A stretch of 64,000 nucleotides of DNA from Leptodactylus fallax (Eukaryota > Chordata > Amphibia > Anura > Leptodactylidae): NCBI GenBank assembly GCA_947044405.1, contig CAMRHE010000197.1, positions 806,001 to 870,000 of the forward strand, written 5' to 3'. The position numbers were made by a program, and so were the translations under genes. How positions within the stretch are numbered: the stretch's first letter is position 1; each line of letters opens with the position of its first letter. Positions 1 to 13,784 of this stretch are shown in pieces. The notes under the pieces were generated by a model, which did no database searches, had not been told where the DNA came from, and was given only the letters and a program-made list of their open reading frames with translations.

Positions 1-174
1 ACTGCAGCAGGCAGGGTCCTCCTGCTGTACATTGATGAGCTCCGCCTCCTGGGCTTTCCTCACCCCTCTCATTGTTGGGCAGGGAGGGTAGCAAGAGAAG
101 AGGGAGTGTCCTACTATAACTCATCTCTAGCAGAGAACTGAAGGGACGGTCCCTCTTCATTTAATACCTGAAGG

Positions 175-262
175 TCCCGTGCTGGCTGCTGTGCCAGCAA
201 AATATGCCATGCGTGCCACTCTTGGCATGCATGGCAGGAGTTGCTGACCCCTGTGCTAGAGT
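175..262. mobile_element. hAT-like terminal remnant
   Basis: Read on the minus strand this stretch begins CAGGGGTCAGCAACTCCTG-like and continues with GGCATGC-rich sequence, a pattern typical of Charlie/hAT non-autonomous termini. Only one end is recognisable, and no target duplication was found. The rest of positions 1-828 shows nothing I can assign. Confidence 0.35.
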
Positions 263-830
263 GACAGCTGTCCTTGGCATAGGTTCTCTACTCTGGTTAA
301 CAGAGGGAAAATAGTAGGCAGGAGTGTAACAAGTAATCATGGGATCACATAGTAAACTTTTGAGAGCCCCACTCCAGCATGACTACCTTCTGCAGGAAGT
401 TCAGCGCATGAAAGCTTATAATTATTTTGGTCTCCCTAATGCACAATGATAATGCATATAGTGATGCAGAATATAGAAATAATGTACACAGTGAGGTCAC
501 TATAGTAGGATAATGTGCACAGGGATGTTACAAAATTGATATAAAGTAAACAGTGAAGTTACTTGGATAATGTGTAGAGTGATGTAACAGCACTCAAATT
601 ATACAAAAGTGGTGTTGCTCTACCATGTCACCATACCATTGCACAGGATTAATGCATTTGATCACTTGAAGTACTTGTGACATTGCCGCTGAAAAAAAAA
701 TCTAATGATGTCAAAGGCAGATATAATTCATGCAAATTGCTACAGAACATAAGGTAAACTGTGTGGTTCTATGTAAGCTTAGAAAGGGGTCTTTCACCCT
801 GCTTCCATAATCATCACTAATTGCCCCTTA

Positions 831-2444
<1,614 letters not shown>

Positions 2445-2784
2445 TATATCAGAATGGAAATGGGCCCCCTCAGTCACTGGGCTCTATGATTGCTACCCTG
2501 TTAGTTAGGCTCTAAGATGGTAAATAAAAGGAGTTATCAGAAGTGGACAACCATTTAGGTGTGGACAGCCTTCTTTATGAAGTTTCATAATATTATTTAT
2601 TATTATGTTGTAAATAGATCCCATGAACTAAGTATAGCACTGGATTATTCACACACAACAGATTTGTTGCAGAGATTTCAGTGACGTAATCTAAGTAGTG
2701 TTGTATTTGCAATATGTACATGTATTTCACCAAGTTTCATTCAGGTGGGACAGTGGCATAAATTTCTGCATAGATGAATATTTT

Positions 2785-2912
2785 TTTCTTAATTACTTAT
2801 ATAGCACCATCATATTCTGCAGCGCTTTACAAATATTGTCAACACTGTCCCATATAGGCCTCACAATCTTAATTCCCTTACATGTCTTTATCCCCTTACA
2901 GCACTTTGGTAA
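2785..2912 (-). repeat. 3' part of a tRNA-SINE/L2-tailed repeat
   Basis: The segment carries TATAGCACCATCATATTCTG, CAGCGCTTTACA and a GCCTCACAATCTTAATTCCC motif. This is the reverse of the 3' half seen in the SINE at 56537-56755 (..AAAGCACTACGGAATATGCTG). Only the tail portion is present. The flanks 2447-2784 and 2913-3646 show no gene or recognised element. Confidence 0.6.
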
Positions 2913-3646
2913 AGTAGTTCATAGGTCAGTATAGCTTATGCCACTGAGCATTGTGACCTTGTGCAGAGCATGGTGAGGAAAGAAATAAGTTTAGGATGCT
3001 CTTTTCTTTATTTCAGTACCAGCAGTAGGCAAGCAGTCACTGCTGACAGTGGTAACACTGCACCAAAACCTATGCTGGGTGCCCTAATTTATCAGCTCTT
3101 ATCCTCTAAGTCTTAAAGAACCTAAAGGGGTCAATAGCATAAAAATAACAATTTGTAACAATATATTGCAAAACACCTAATTTTGGATTAAAAGCCTCTC
3201 AGTGGAACTTCATACTACTACTCCCATCCAGGAAGCTGCATTGGTTCCATAATTACATAATTGGTTCAACTGCACTGCTGCCTTTTGAGTCGTTCCTATG
3301 CTTACCATCAGGGCTCACCCGAACACAGCCCAGGAAAGGAGAGGACCCCTCTCCAACTTAAAGCACCATGGGGGAACTACAACCACCATCAGGCACCAGT
3401 CTCAGCTGCCTTGGGTGTCGAAACTATACAGTGTATAAAACCGGAAGTGGAAGGCTCCATACAATGTGTAGTGGTGGTATCTTCAAAAATAAACCCAAAA
3501 ATTACCTTGTTTTGCCACTTGGTGATGCCAGAATTCTGGCTTGATACATTCCCCCTTAGACTAGGCAGTCTAAAGCTGCACCAGATTCATCACCCAGCCT
3601 CAACCTCTGTGATATACATCTGGGGCACTTGAAGACTGACTATTAG

Positions 3647-4043
3647 GCTAAGGCCCCAAATAGAGAAATGCAGCTAAAAAACGGTCTGGAAATAATGCAG
3701 CAAAAACACAATGTGCTTTTCTCTGCAGCGTTTTTCATTGAGCTTTTGCTGTGTTTTTCTCTGCTTTTTTTTCTTCCTCTGTTAAATCTATGGGGAAAAT
3801 GCTTGAGATTCCACAGGTAAAGTTAACAATTAAAACTTATATCATTCACTTTTTTCCACTACATTTCCGCAATGTGGGGCATTAGGCTAAAGTCTCATGT
3901 TGCAGAAAAGCAGCTTTTTTGTTGGAGTTTTGCTGTGTTTATTTTTGAGCCAAACCCAGGAGTGGCTAAAGAAGGAATGGAAAATATAAAGGAAGCTCTT
4001 AAAAAAAAACAGCTTTTCCACAACGTGGATCCTTAGCCTTAGA
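3647..4043. repeat. Two adjoining MITE-like copies
   Basis: Left and right edges are TTAGGCTAAGGCCCCAAAT and the inverse-type CAACGTGGATCCTTAGCC. A junction near 3870-3905 (CAATGTGGGGCATTAGGCTAAAGTC) looks like the right end of one copy fused to the left end of the next. Both halves share AGCTTTT/GTTTTTGCTGTGTTT-like interiors. Similar GGCCCCA/TGGGGCC ends with TTA flanks occur at 18578-18948, which suggests a Harbinger-like MITE group. Confidence 0.5.
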
Positions 4044-4629
4044 AAGGATTAGTAAATCTTCCCCACACTCTTTTTTTTTGGCTCAGATACATAGGAAAAA
4101 ATGCATGAACAAATGGTGCAAATAGTATATGTATAGTATATGTGGGCAACAGTGCTCAAAGAATCTCTTTTAATCAGAGGCGTAACATGAAGCTCCTGGA
4201 CCCAGTGCAAAATCTGTGACAGGACCCCCACTTACATACAGTGGGTACGGAAAGTATTCAGACCCCTTTAAATTTTTCACTATTTGTTTCATTGTAGCCA
4301 TTTGCTAAAAGTAAAAAAGTTCATTTTATTTCTCATTAATGTACACTCAGCACCCCATCTTGACAGAAAAAATACAGAAATGTAGATATTTTTGCAAATT
4401 AATTAAAAAAGAAAAACTGAAATATCACATGGTCATAAGTATTCAGACCCTTTTGAGCTAGTACAGCCATGAGTCTTCTTGGGAATGATGCAACAAGTTT
4501 TTCACACCTGGATTTGGGGATCCTCTGCCATTCTTACTTGCAGATCCTTGTTTTGTTTTGTTTTGTTTGTTTGAGTTGGAAGGGACCTCAAGGGCCATCG
4601 AGTCCAACCCCCTGCAAAAGCAGGAATTC

Positions 4630-7517
4630 CTAGATCATCCCAGCTATATACCTATCCAGATTCCGCTTGAAGATTTCAATTGATGAAGAACTCACCACCT
4701 CCCGTGGCAGCCTATTCCACTCCCTCACTACCCTTACTGTTAGAAAGTTTTTCCTAATGTCTAATCTAAATCTCCTTCCCCTTAGTTTCATCCCATTACT
4801 TCTCGTGCTTCCTTCTGCTAATGAGAATAGGGTAGATCCCTCTTCACTGTGACAACCTTTCAGATATTTAAATACCGCTATTAAGTCTCCCCTTAGCCTT
4901 CTCTTCTGCAAACTAAGCAGTCCCAATTCTTTTAGCCTTTCTTCGTAGGACATGGTTTGTAGACCTTCCACCATTTTGGTTGCTCTTCTCTGGACCTGCT
5001 CCAATAAATCGATGTCTTTCTTAAACTGGGGAGCCCAGAACTGTACACAGTATTCCAGGTGGGGTCTGACCAGGGCAGAGTACAGCGGAATAATTACCTC
5101 TCTTGATCTAGCTTCAATGCTCGTCTTGATACATCCTAGAATTTGGTTAGCCTTTTTAGCCACCGCACCGCACTGTTGACTCATGTTGAATTTGTGATCT
5201 ATTATTATGCCCAGATCCTTTTCCCCTGTACTCTCACTTAGTACTATTCCTCCCATACTATATATGCTTCTTGCATTTCTGTTACCCAGATGTAGAACTT
5301 TGCATTTGTCCCTGTTGAATACCATTTTGTTCACCTCACCCCATTGTTCCAGTGTGTCTAAGTCCTTTTGAATACACTCCCTCTCCTCTCTAGTGTTGGC
5401 CATTCCTCCTATCTTTGTATCATCTGCAAATTTTATTAGTTCCCCATTAATCCCATCATCCAGATCATTTATAAAAATATTAAAAAGTACTGGGCCCAGG
5501 ACAGAGCCCTGCGGCACCCCGCTTTTACTTTCTTCCAGTTTGATGTATAGCCATTTAGAATTACTCGTTGTGCCCGATCATTTAGCCAATTGTGAACCCA
5601 CCTTACTGATATTTTATCAAAGCCATACTTGATCATTTTTTCAATAAGAATGTTATGTGATACTTTATCAAAGGCCTTACTAAAGTCAAGATATACTATG
5701 TCCACTGCATTCCCCTGGTCCAACCATTCAGTGACTTTATTATAGAAGGAAATAAGATTAGTCTGACAAGATTTATTAGGCATAAAGCCGTGCTGGCTCT
5801 GATTAATTAAAGCCTTCCCATCCAGGTACCTAATTAAATGTTCTTTAACGATTTGTTCAAAGATTTTTCCTACTATCGAGGTCAGACTTACCGGCCTATA
5901 ATTTCCTGGGTCGTCCCTATTCCCCTTTTTGTAGATGGGGACATTTGCCCTTTTCCAATCTAGAGGGACCACTCCTGTTTCCCATGACTTATTAAAGATT
6001 ATTGCAAGGGGTTCTGTTATTTCCTCTGCTAATTCTTTTAAAACTCTAGGGTGTAAATCATCCGGTCCTGGGGACTTGGTTTCCTTAATCTTAGCTAAAT
6101 GTTCTCTTACCAAACCTTCACTTATAATCAGCTTGGAGTCCTCATTCCCCTCATCACTATCACCATTAATGTTGATATTTCCATCCATTTCTTGGGAGAA
6201 GACGGATACAAAATATGAATTTAGTAACTCCACCTGCTGATCCACCATGTTAACTTTTTCACCCTTTTCGTTCTTCAGGACTCCAATGGTTTCCTTCACT
6301 TTTCTTTTGCTCTTAACATATCCCCAAAAACCTTTTACCTTACTCTTAACTTCTTTTGCAAGCTTCAATTCGTATTCAGCCTTAGCTTTTTTAATGCTTA
6401 TCTTGCAGAGTCTGCAAACTGCTGTATACTCTCCCTTAGATATAGCTCCCATCTTCCACTTGTTGTATGTTTCCTTTTTCTTTTTTAGTAGGTTATGTAA
6501 TTTTTTGGTCATCCATCCTGGAGTTTTTAGGTGATTCCCATTTTTCTTGCTTCTAGGTATTGTTAGTTCCTGTGCATTAATGATTTCCCTACGGAAAATT
6601 TCCCACCCCTCATGTGCATTTTTGTGCTTAAGTATTTTTCGCCATGGAATTCTACTAACCCTTACCTTTAGGCCCCTAAAATCTGCCCTACTAAAATTGA
6701 GCCTTCTAGTCTTTGTCTTCTCAGGTCTTCTTCTTACAACCCCAAACTCGAGTATAGCATGTTCGCTGAATCCCAATGTCCCTGCTATCCTTAATTCCTT
6801 AACCATGTCCTCCTTGTTAGTTAAAACTAGGTCCAGAATGGATGTTCCTCTTGTGTTTTTTTCTACTAACTGGGCAATGAAGTTGTCTGCTAGAGAGGAT
6901 AAAAATTTGATAGAGCTTTTACTCGTAGCTGTGTGAGTTTCCCAATGAATATCTGGGTAATTAAAGTCTCCCATGATAACAATTTCAAATTTCTTCGAAA
7001 GCGTGGTCATTTGCTGTGAAAAAATCTCATCCATGTCTTCTGTCTGTCCTGGTGGTCTATAATAAACACCTATTATGATGTCCTTATCATTGTTTTTCCC
7101 CTGAATTGTTACCCAAATATTTTCCAATAAGTTATCATTTTGTAAAACTGTGATTTCCGTGGAAATGTGGTCTTTTTTAACATACAATGCAACTCCTCCC
7201 CCTCTTTTATTAGTTCTATTTTTTTTGAATAAGTTGTATCCTTCCATCTGTATATTCCAATCATGCTTATTGTTCCACCAAGTTTCTGTAATACCAATGA
7301 CATCATATTTTTCCTTCTGTATTATCAGCTCTAATTCTCCCTGTTTATTTCCCAAGCTTTGCGCGTTTGTGTAAAAACATTTCAGATTACGCTCTGGTAC
7401 TTCCTTTTTCTTAATTTCATTCTGAGTATCCTGTCTTGGGTCCTCATTACCACATCTAGTAACCTTGTTTAGTATATCCTTTAGCTGCATGTTCTTGTCT
7501 TCCTTTTTACTTCCCAT
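4630..7517 (-). pseudogene. CR1 ORF2 (endonuclease + reverse transcriptase), one frameshift
   Basis: ORF2 protein of a non-LTR retrotransposon. The first segment, 7517 down to about 5520, holds the apurinic-type endonuclease: TNAQSLGNKQGELE, GITETWW, GVYYRPPG, VIMGDFNYPDI, SILDLVLTN and GFSEHAILEF. It then enters the RT (KSPGPDDLHPRVLK, YRPVSLTSIVGKIFEQ, YLDFSKAFDKVSHN). The second segment (5517-4630) continues with [20 protein letters not shown] and the catalytic KFADDTK box, ending RNLDRYIAGMI. The two are separated only by loss of one G in the run coding AGVPQGS near 5515-5525. Apart from this the roughly 960 codons are open, so the insertion is young. Confidence 0.9.
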
Positions 7518-7528
7518 CCCCTCCTCTT

Positions 7529-8029
7529 CTAGTTTAAAGCCCTCCTGATAAGTGTGGCAAGTCTTCTGGCAAATATGTGTTTCCCAGGCTTTGTGAGATG
7601 TATCCCATCTCTAGCAAGGAGTCCATCATAGAGGTAATTCACTCCATGGTCCAGAAATCCAAATCCTTGCTCTCTACACCACTGCCGAAGCCACTTGTTT
7701 ACCTCTAGTATTTTATTCCATCTCCTGATACCATAACCATCAACTGGGAGAATTGATGAAAATACTACCTGCGCATCCAGTTCCTTCACTTTCTTTCCTA
7801 GATTTTCAAAGTCTTTACGAATAGTTGGTAAATCATTTTTAGCCGTGTCGTTTGTACCCACATGTAACAACAAAAATGGGTAGTTATCCTTAGAGCTGAA
7901 GAGGCATGGAATCCTATCGGCCACATCCCTAACTTTTGCTCCTGGGAGGCAGCATACTTCTCGTGCAGTTAAATCTGGCCTGCAGACAGCTGCCTCTGTG
8001 CCCCTTAGCAGTGAGTCGCCCATAACCAC
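7529..8029 (-). pseudogene. CR1 ORF1 fragment, SGNH-esterase-like
   Basis: The 166-residue reading frame begins at VVVMGDSLLRG and shows the GDSL block. It also has LLLHVGTNDTAKND (the G-x-N-D block) and LLARDGIHLTKPG (the D-x-x-H block), so the three signatures of the SGNH hydrolase fold found in CR1/L2 ORF1 proteins are all present. The residues usually forming the Ser-Asp-His set are visible. The N-terminal part (zinc-knuckle or PHD region in other CR1 ORF1s) is missing because of 5' truncation; an in-frame TAG lies just upstream. The frame stops 11 bp before ORF2 begins. It is a fragment, not an expressed host gene. Confidence 0.82.
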
Positions 8030-8089
8030 TACTCTTCTTTTTTTTCCTCGCTACGCTATTTCTTGTTGCTCCCTCTTGTCTCTGGGTGA

Positions 8090-9002
8090 CTTTTGTCCTC
8101 TCCAGTTCCGTCAGGTTGGATGGTGAACATTGGTGGACAGCCATTATCAGGTCTCTCCAGAGATGCTCAATTGGGTTGAGGTCAGGGCTCTGGCTGGGCC
8201 AGTCAAGAATGGTCACAGAGTTGTTCCCAAGCCACTCCTTTGTTATTTTAGCTGTGTGCTTAGGGTTATTGTCTTGTTGGAAGGTGAACCTTCGGCCCAG
8301 TCTGAGGTCCAGAGCACTCTGGAAGAGGTTTTCTTCCAGGATGTCTCTGTACTTGGCCGCATTCATCTTTACTTCAATTGCAACCAGTCGTCCTGTCCCT
8401 GTAGCTGAAAAACACCCCATAGCATGATACTGCCACCACCATGTTTCACTGTTGGGATTGTATTGGGCAGGTGATGAGAAGTGCCTGGTTTTCTCCACAC
8501 ATACCGCTTGGAATTAACGCCAAAAAGTTCAATCTTCGTCTCATCAGACCAGAGAATCTTATTTCTCATAGTCTGGGAGTTCTTCGTGTGTTTTTTGGAA
8601 AACTCTATGCGGGCTTTCACATGCCTTGCGCTGAGGAAAGGCTTCCTTCGGGCCACTCTGTCATAAAGCCCCGACTGGTGGAGGGCTGCAGTGATAGTTG
8701 ACTTTGTGGAGCTTTCTCCCATCTCCCTACTGCAGCTCTGGAGCTCAGCCACAGTGATCTTTGGGTTCTTCTTTGCCTCTCTCACCACGATTGCTCAGTT
8801 TGGCTGGACATCCAGGTCTAGGAAGAGTTCTGGTCGTCCCAAACTTCTTCCATTTAAGGATTATGGAGGCCACTGTGCTCTTAGGAACCTTGAGTGCTGC
8901 AGAAACTCTTTTGTAACCTTGGCCAGATCTGTGCCTTGCCACAATTTTGTCTCTGAGCTCCTTGGGAAGTTCCTTTGACCTCATGATTCTCATTTGCTCT
9001 GA
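8090..9002 (-). pseudogene. Broken Tc1 transposase (family B)
   Basis: The reading starts near MRIMRSKELPKELRDKIV (9005-8990 region) and continues through a helix-turn-helix domain. It frameshifts near 8780 into [18 protein letters not shown], carries [13 protein letters not shown] and frameshifts again near 8400. It ends with FTFQQDNNPKHTA and [11 protein letters not shown] before the CR1 junction at about 8097. The second D and the E are 34 residues apart. The lost C-terminus (..KSRCEKLVASFPRRLMAVL) can still be read on the minus strand at about 4545-4450, beyond the LINE, with one TAA. The catalytic residues persist but the gene is dead. Confidence 0.88.
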
Positions 9003-9385
9003 CATGCAATTTGACCTGTGAGGTCTTATATAGACAGGTGTGTACCTTTCCTAATCAAGTCCAATCAGTTTAATTAAACACAGCTGAACTCCAATGAAGG
9101 AGTAGAACCATCTCAAGGAGGATCAGAAGGAAATGGACAGCATGTGAGTTAAATATGAGTGTCACAGCAAAGGGTCTGAATACTTATGACCATGTGATAT
9201 TTCAGTTTTTCTTTTTTAAAAAATTTGCAAAAATATCTACATTTCTGTTTTTTTTCTGTCAAGATGGGGTGCTGAGTGTACATTAATGAGAATTAAAATG
9301 AACTTTTTTGCTTTTAGCAAATGGCTACAATGAAACAAAGAGTGAAAAATTTAAAAGGGTCTGAATACTTTCCATACCCACTGTA

Positions 9386-10578
9386 CCTTCCAACTTTCAA
9401 AGGAAAATTTGAAAAGCTTAGCCCCACCCACTTCTACTTTGACTCCGACCATTCCCATCCATTTTTCTTCGTGCCCCCACACAGTATGTACTGTTCTCCT
9501 CATATTTGTTAGTTAACTGTCTTGTGTTACCTATTCCTTTTCATGTTGTTTCTATGCAGTCTTTATTGCTGCCATCTGCTGGACAGGATTTGCATGCCAC
9601 ACGCCTTGTTCTTAAAAAGTTTTTCTCTCTGAGCGTGGTTTTAGGCAGCCTTGGTCCATGGCACTTCCTGCAGCCATTTTAGTTTTTCTTAGCTGTGTGA
9701 CTGGACTTACTAGACACCTTGGGCTTGTGAAGGCATCAGTTTTTGACCAGCAGTTAGCCTCAGGAAAGACACCAACAGGACAGCATCATACCACTACTAA
9801 GCCATTACAGTATTGTGTCATTGCTTGTCGCTGTTCTTGGGTCAAATAAACCCACGTTGATTCCTATCATCTGGTCTACGTTTGAATCCATCTAACCTGA
9901 GCTCCTGCCGGTCTGGTCTGCTCCACTGCTTGGATACGAAGGTAGGAAAGTCACACATCTGCTATCAGTTACACCTTCATTCGCCTTCATGTGGGGACAG
10001 AACACAGTATAATACCCCTACAGTCACCCTAACATGATATGCCCCCACATTATGTTTTCATCCAGTTGCCCCCACAGTTTAATGTCTCACTCCATCTGCC
10101 CCCACTTTAATGTCCTCCTCCAGCTGCCACCAATTTCATGTCCCCCTCCAACTGCCCCTACAATATTCTGTACCTATCTTGGTACCAACCAAACATAAAA
10201 AAACACTGATACTCACCTCTCCTAGCTCCCCTGCTGCTATGTCTGAAGTCTCTGCTCCCGGAGGCTTCAGAGAGCTGCAGGCATGATATGAGTGACATCA
10301 TCACATCATGCCTACTACTCCCCGGAGGACACAGGGGTCGGATTAGTAAAGCAGCTAGCTGGTTATCACTTCACTGGTTTTCTCTCCCTGTATCTAATTT
10401 GTTGAAAAGTGTGCAGATCTTTTTTTTCTATCATACTCAGGCACACAGCTGCTTCCTCTTGTTGGAAAATACAGTACAGTGCTTACATTGAACTGACAGT
10501 ATGTTTCTGCTCTCTATGACGCTAAACTTTTTCCAATTTTTACAACATGACACCAAACTTTATACAATTTTGACAACC
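9386..10578. other. Unassigned stretch with a short degenerate tandem repeat
   Basis: No coding signal was found. At about 10028-10160 a 34-bp-scale degenerate repeat is visible (CTGCCCCCAC..TTTAATGTC recurring four times). An AATAAA followed by GTCTACG-rich sequence near 9845-9900 could be an old LTR end, but no partner end was found. Confidence 0.4.
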
Positions 10579-10909
10579 ATGGAAGACCAATTATATGACC
10601 AGTTTTTGAAATTCTACATTGCAACACAACAAAAGTACCCCCAGTGGTTCTACAATCTACCTCCAGAAACATGTGTAAATGCCAAGTCCCAGTTCAGACA
10701 AACAGCTAAGTCATATCGACGGAGGGATTATTTACCATGGGGAAAAGGAGGTTCTCACTAAAAGCCAATTGTCAAATATCCTGAAGACCTGTCATCATAA
10801 CTCAATTTCTGGTGGACATTTTAGCAGAGATAAAACGTTAGCCAAAATCTCTGACCGTTATTACTGGAAGGGAATGAAGAACGAAGTTCACCAACATGTC
10901 AAAACCTGT

Positions 10910-11368
10910 TGTAACATCCTTGCTTTGGCGCCATCCTCTGGCTGCATGCTACGGCGCAGGAGGTGTGTCTGGCTATGATTCCTTGCTTTTGGTTTTTCTT
11001 ATACTGTCTGAACACTGTCCTATTCCCTCACCTCTGTAATTGATTTTCCACCACACCCATCTCTTTCACCTTGGTTTCCCTCTGCTCCTCTAATAGTTAA
11101 TCTTAGCCTTACCTGTGTGATTGACAGCCTCTCTTCCAATCAAGTCTGGGGCGGGTTCTTCCTTCCTATTTATTGTTTGCCCACATTCACCTTGACGCTG
11201 TTTGTTATCTCTACTGTATACATATTTCTGACCTTAGGCTTTTCCTGTGACTATTCTCTCGGATTTTGATTCTGTACTGCGCTGCTGACCTCCCCAGGGT
11301 TCACCAGCCCTCTCTCCAGGGTTCACCAGCAGCTACTGGGGAATTGCTCTTCTAGCAATTCCCTTACA
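10910..11368 (+). mobile_element. Solo LTR (459 bp) inside the integrase relic
   Basis: The segment begins TGTAACATCC and ends ..AATTCCCTTACA, the TG..CA form of an LTR. It is flanked by an exact 5-bp duplication CCTGT (10905-10909 and 11369-11373). Removing it rejoins the integrase zinc-binding cysteine context. No internal retroelement sequence is left, so it is a recombined solo LTR; strand and family are uncertain. Confidence 0.8.
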
Positions 11369-12217
11369 CCTGTCAAAAATGTTTTGTCATAAATTCCAAA
11401 ATCAGCAAGGAAGCTACACCACTCAATAGTATACCAGTGCCTGGAAAAGTATCGAGCTTAGTTGGGATTGATATGATCGGTCTTCTTCAGGAAACATCAA
11501 ATGGCCACTGATCATTTCTCTAAGTGGACTGAAGCAACAGCAGTTCCAGATAAGAGTGCCAAGTCAGTAGCAATTTTTTGGTTCTTTGTTATTTTCCGCC
11601 TTGGCTGTATGGACACTTTGATTAGCGACCAGGGACGAGAGTTTGTGAACTTGATCAGCGACAACCTGATGGAGCATTTTCAAACAGATCACCGCATTTC
11701 ATTTGCCTTCCACCCACAAACAAATGGCTAGCGTGAACATTCAAAGAATCTCTTAGTAAGTTTGTCAATGACTAAGGAAACAACTGAGATCAGTTCATCC
11801 CTGGTGTTCTGTTTGCCTATCACACATCTGTGCATGCCTCAACCAAGTGCACTCCATTTGAGGTCATGTATGGATGGAAGGCCAAGCTTCCTTTGGACCT
11901 CAATCTCTCAGAAAATGACACTGTGGACCCCATGCCTGTTTCAGATGATGCCATCCCTGATGTGCTAAATACACTGACAACCATTCTTAAAAAGCTCTGC
12001 TTAACCAATGGGGACAGGTGAGTATACATTTTTTTTTTTTTTCACTGCCCCCAGCTTATTTAAACTTTAATAGGGTTCTCCATGCCCGAGCCTGTAAAGG
12101 AAAAAAAAAAATATATATATTTTTTTGCATGTTTACTAGTGCAGGGGGCCATACGGGCCCCTCACGTGTCAGGCCCTGTGGCAGTCGCTACCTCTGCTAC
12201 CGTGGTAGTTATGCCCC

Positions 12218-13784
12218 TGTCTCCAGCCAACTATCGCCCCATCTCACTGCTCCCGTACACCTCTAAATTGCTTGAACAACACGTCCACTCCGAACTATCC
12301 TCCTATCTCTTGTCCAACTTACTCTTTGACAGACTACAGTCAGGCTTCAGACCCCATCACTCCACAGAAACTGCCCTAACCAAAGTCACTAACGACCTTC
12401 TAACTGCCAAAACCAAGCATCACTACTCTATCCTCCTCTTCCTTGACCTCTCCTCTGCCTTTGACAGAATCGACCATTCCCTCTTGTTGGAAACGTTCTC
12501 ATCCCTTGGCATCACATACCTGGCCCTTTCCTGGATCTTCTCATACCTCACCAATCGCACATTCAGCGTCTCCCACTCTCACAACACCTCCTCGCCACGC
12601 CCTCTTTCTGTATGTGTCCCTAAAGGCTACATCCTAGGAACCCTCCTGTTCTCCATCTACACCCATGGCCTTGGCCAACTCATAGAATCTCATGTTTTTT
12701 AATACCATTGCTATGCTGACGACACTCAACTATATCTCTCTGGACCAGACATTACCTCTCTGTTGTCCAGAGTTCCAGAGTGTCTAGCACCCGTAGCCTC
12801 TTTTCTCTCCTCCCGCTTTCTCAAACTCAACATGGAGAAAATGGAGTTCATCATCTTCGCCCCACCTCGCACGGCCCCTCTACCTGACCCATCTATCAAA
12901 GTTAAGGGAACCACACTTATTGCAGTCCCACAGGTCCGTTGCCTTGGGATAACCTTGGACTCTGACCTATCCTTCAAGTCACACATCCAAACCCTCAACA
13001 CCTCCTGCCGCCTCCAACTCAAGAACATCCATCGAATCCGCTCCTTCCTTACTCCTGAAACTACAAAGATGCTAGTCCATGCCCTCATAATCTCCCGCTA
13101 CTGTAACACTCTTCTCCATGGCCTTCCAACAAACACTCTCGCCCCCCTCCAGTCCACCTTAAACAGTGCTGCTCGCTTAATACACCTCTCCCCCCCCGTT
13201 CATCAGCCACTCTCCTCTGCCAATCCCTTCACTGGCTACCTGTTGCCCAGTGAATAGAGTTCAAAATACTAACGCTGACATACAAAGCCACCCACAACCT
13301 GTCCCCTCCATATATCTCTGACCTAATCTCCTGCTACCTGCACACACGCAACTGCCGATCCTCCAAAGACCTCCAACTTCGCTCTGGTCTTATCCGCTCT
13401 TCACACAACCGTCTCCAAGATTTCTCCCGTGCATCCCTCATACTCTGGAACTCATTACCAAGACATATAAGACTGTCCCCCACAATCACAAGCTTCAAGA
13501 AGGCCCTGAAGACTCACCTATTAAGGAAAGCCTACAACCTCCAATAACACTACTTTCACCACAAAACCATCTGAACAGCCTCTACCCCCACCTTCTGTCT
13601 CTATCCCTCTTCCCTCATAGATTGTAAGCCCTTGCAGGCAGGGCCCTCTATCCCACTGTGCCAGTTGGTCACTGTTCGTATTGTATTTGTTTTGTATATT
13701 TCTGTGTACCGTATGTAAACTCTCAAATGTTCAGCACCATGGAATTAATGGTGCTCTATAAATAAATAATAATAATAATAATAA
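12218..13784 (+). mobile_element. L2-clade LINE, 5' truncated, with reverse transcriptase remnant
   Basis: The RT starts at SPANYRPISLLPYTSKLLEQ and continues through QSGFRPHHSTETAL and FLDLSSAFDRIDHSLLL. The PQG block has decayed to VPKGYILG, and a TAA at 12700-12702 sits just before the catalytic YHCYADDTQLYLS. The thumb region reads VRCLGITLDSDLSFKSHIQT and ISRYCNTLLHGLP (in place of SRLDYCN). The 3' UTR has ATTGTAAGCCCTTGCAGGCA and ends in CTCTATAAATAAATAATAAT repeats, the amphibian/fish L2 tail. The copy is non-functional. It sits between the integrase and OTU parts of the older element. Confidence 0.88.

Larger units (their letters stand above)
4546..8097 (-). mobile_element. CR1-family LINE, 5' truncated in ORF1
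   Basis: On the minus strand the element ends with the CR1 hallmark GGTTGGACTCGATGGCCCTT followed by GAGGTCCCTTCCAACTC and an (AAACA)-type tail at 4546-4575. It carries an esterase-type ORF1 fragment and a nearly full ORF2 with endonuclease and reverse transcriptase. The 5' end is cut just upstream of the ORF1 esterase motif, the usual result of incomplete reverse transcription. It lies within Tc1-B; a short TCCT may be the target duplication. Confidence 0.9.
4239..9383 (-). mobile_element. Tc1-like transposon, family B (DD34E), split by CR1
   Basis: Inverted ends read CAGTGGGTACGGAAAGTATT at 4239 and ..TTTCCATACCCACTG ending at 9383, with TA on both sides (4237-4238, 9384-9385). Deeper terminal sequence (ATATCACATGGTCATAAGTA) occurs inverted near 9182-9200. 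The transposase runs on the minus strand. A CR1 LINE (4546-8097) is inserted in its 3' portion; removing it restores the Tc1 context GCAGATCCT/CTCCAGTTCC. Without it the element would be about 1.6 kb. Confidence 0.92.

Noticed and set aside
7929..8498. Apparent fusion of Tc1 transposase with a basic tail
   Set aside because: The frame simply runs from Tc1-B across the CR1 insertion junction at about 8097; it is not a fusion gene.
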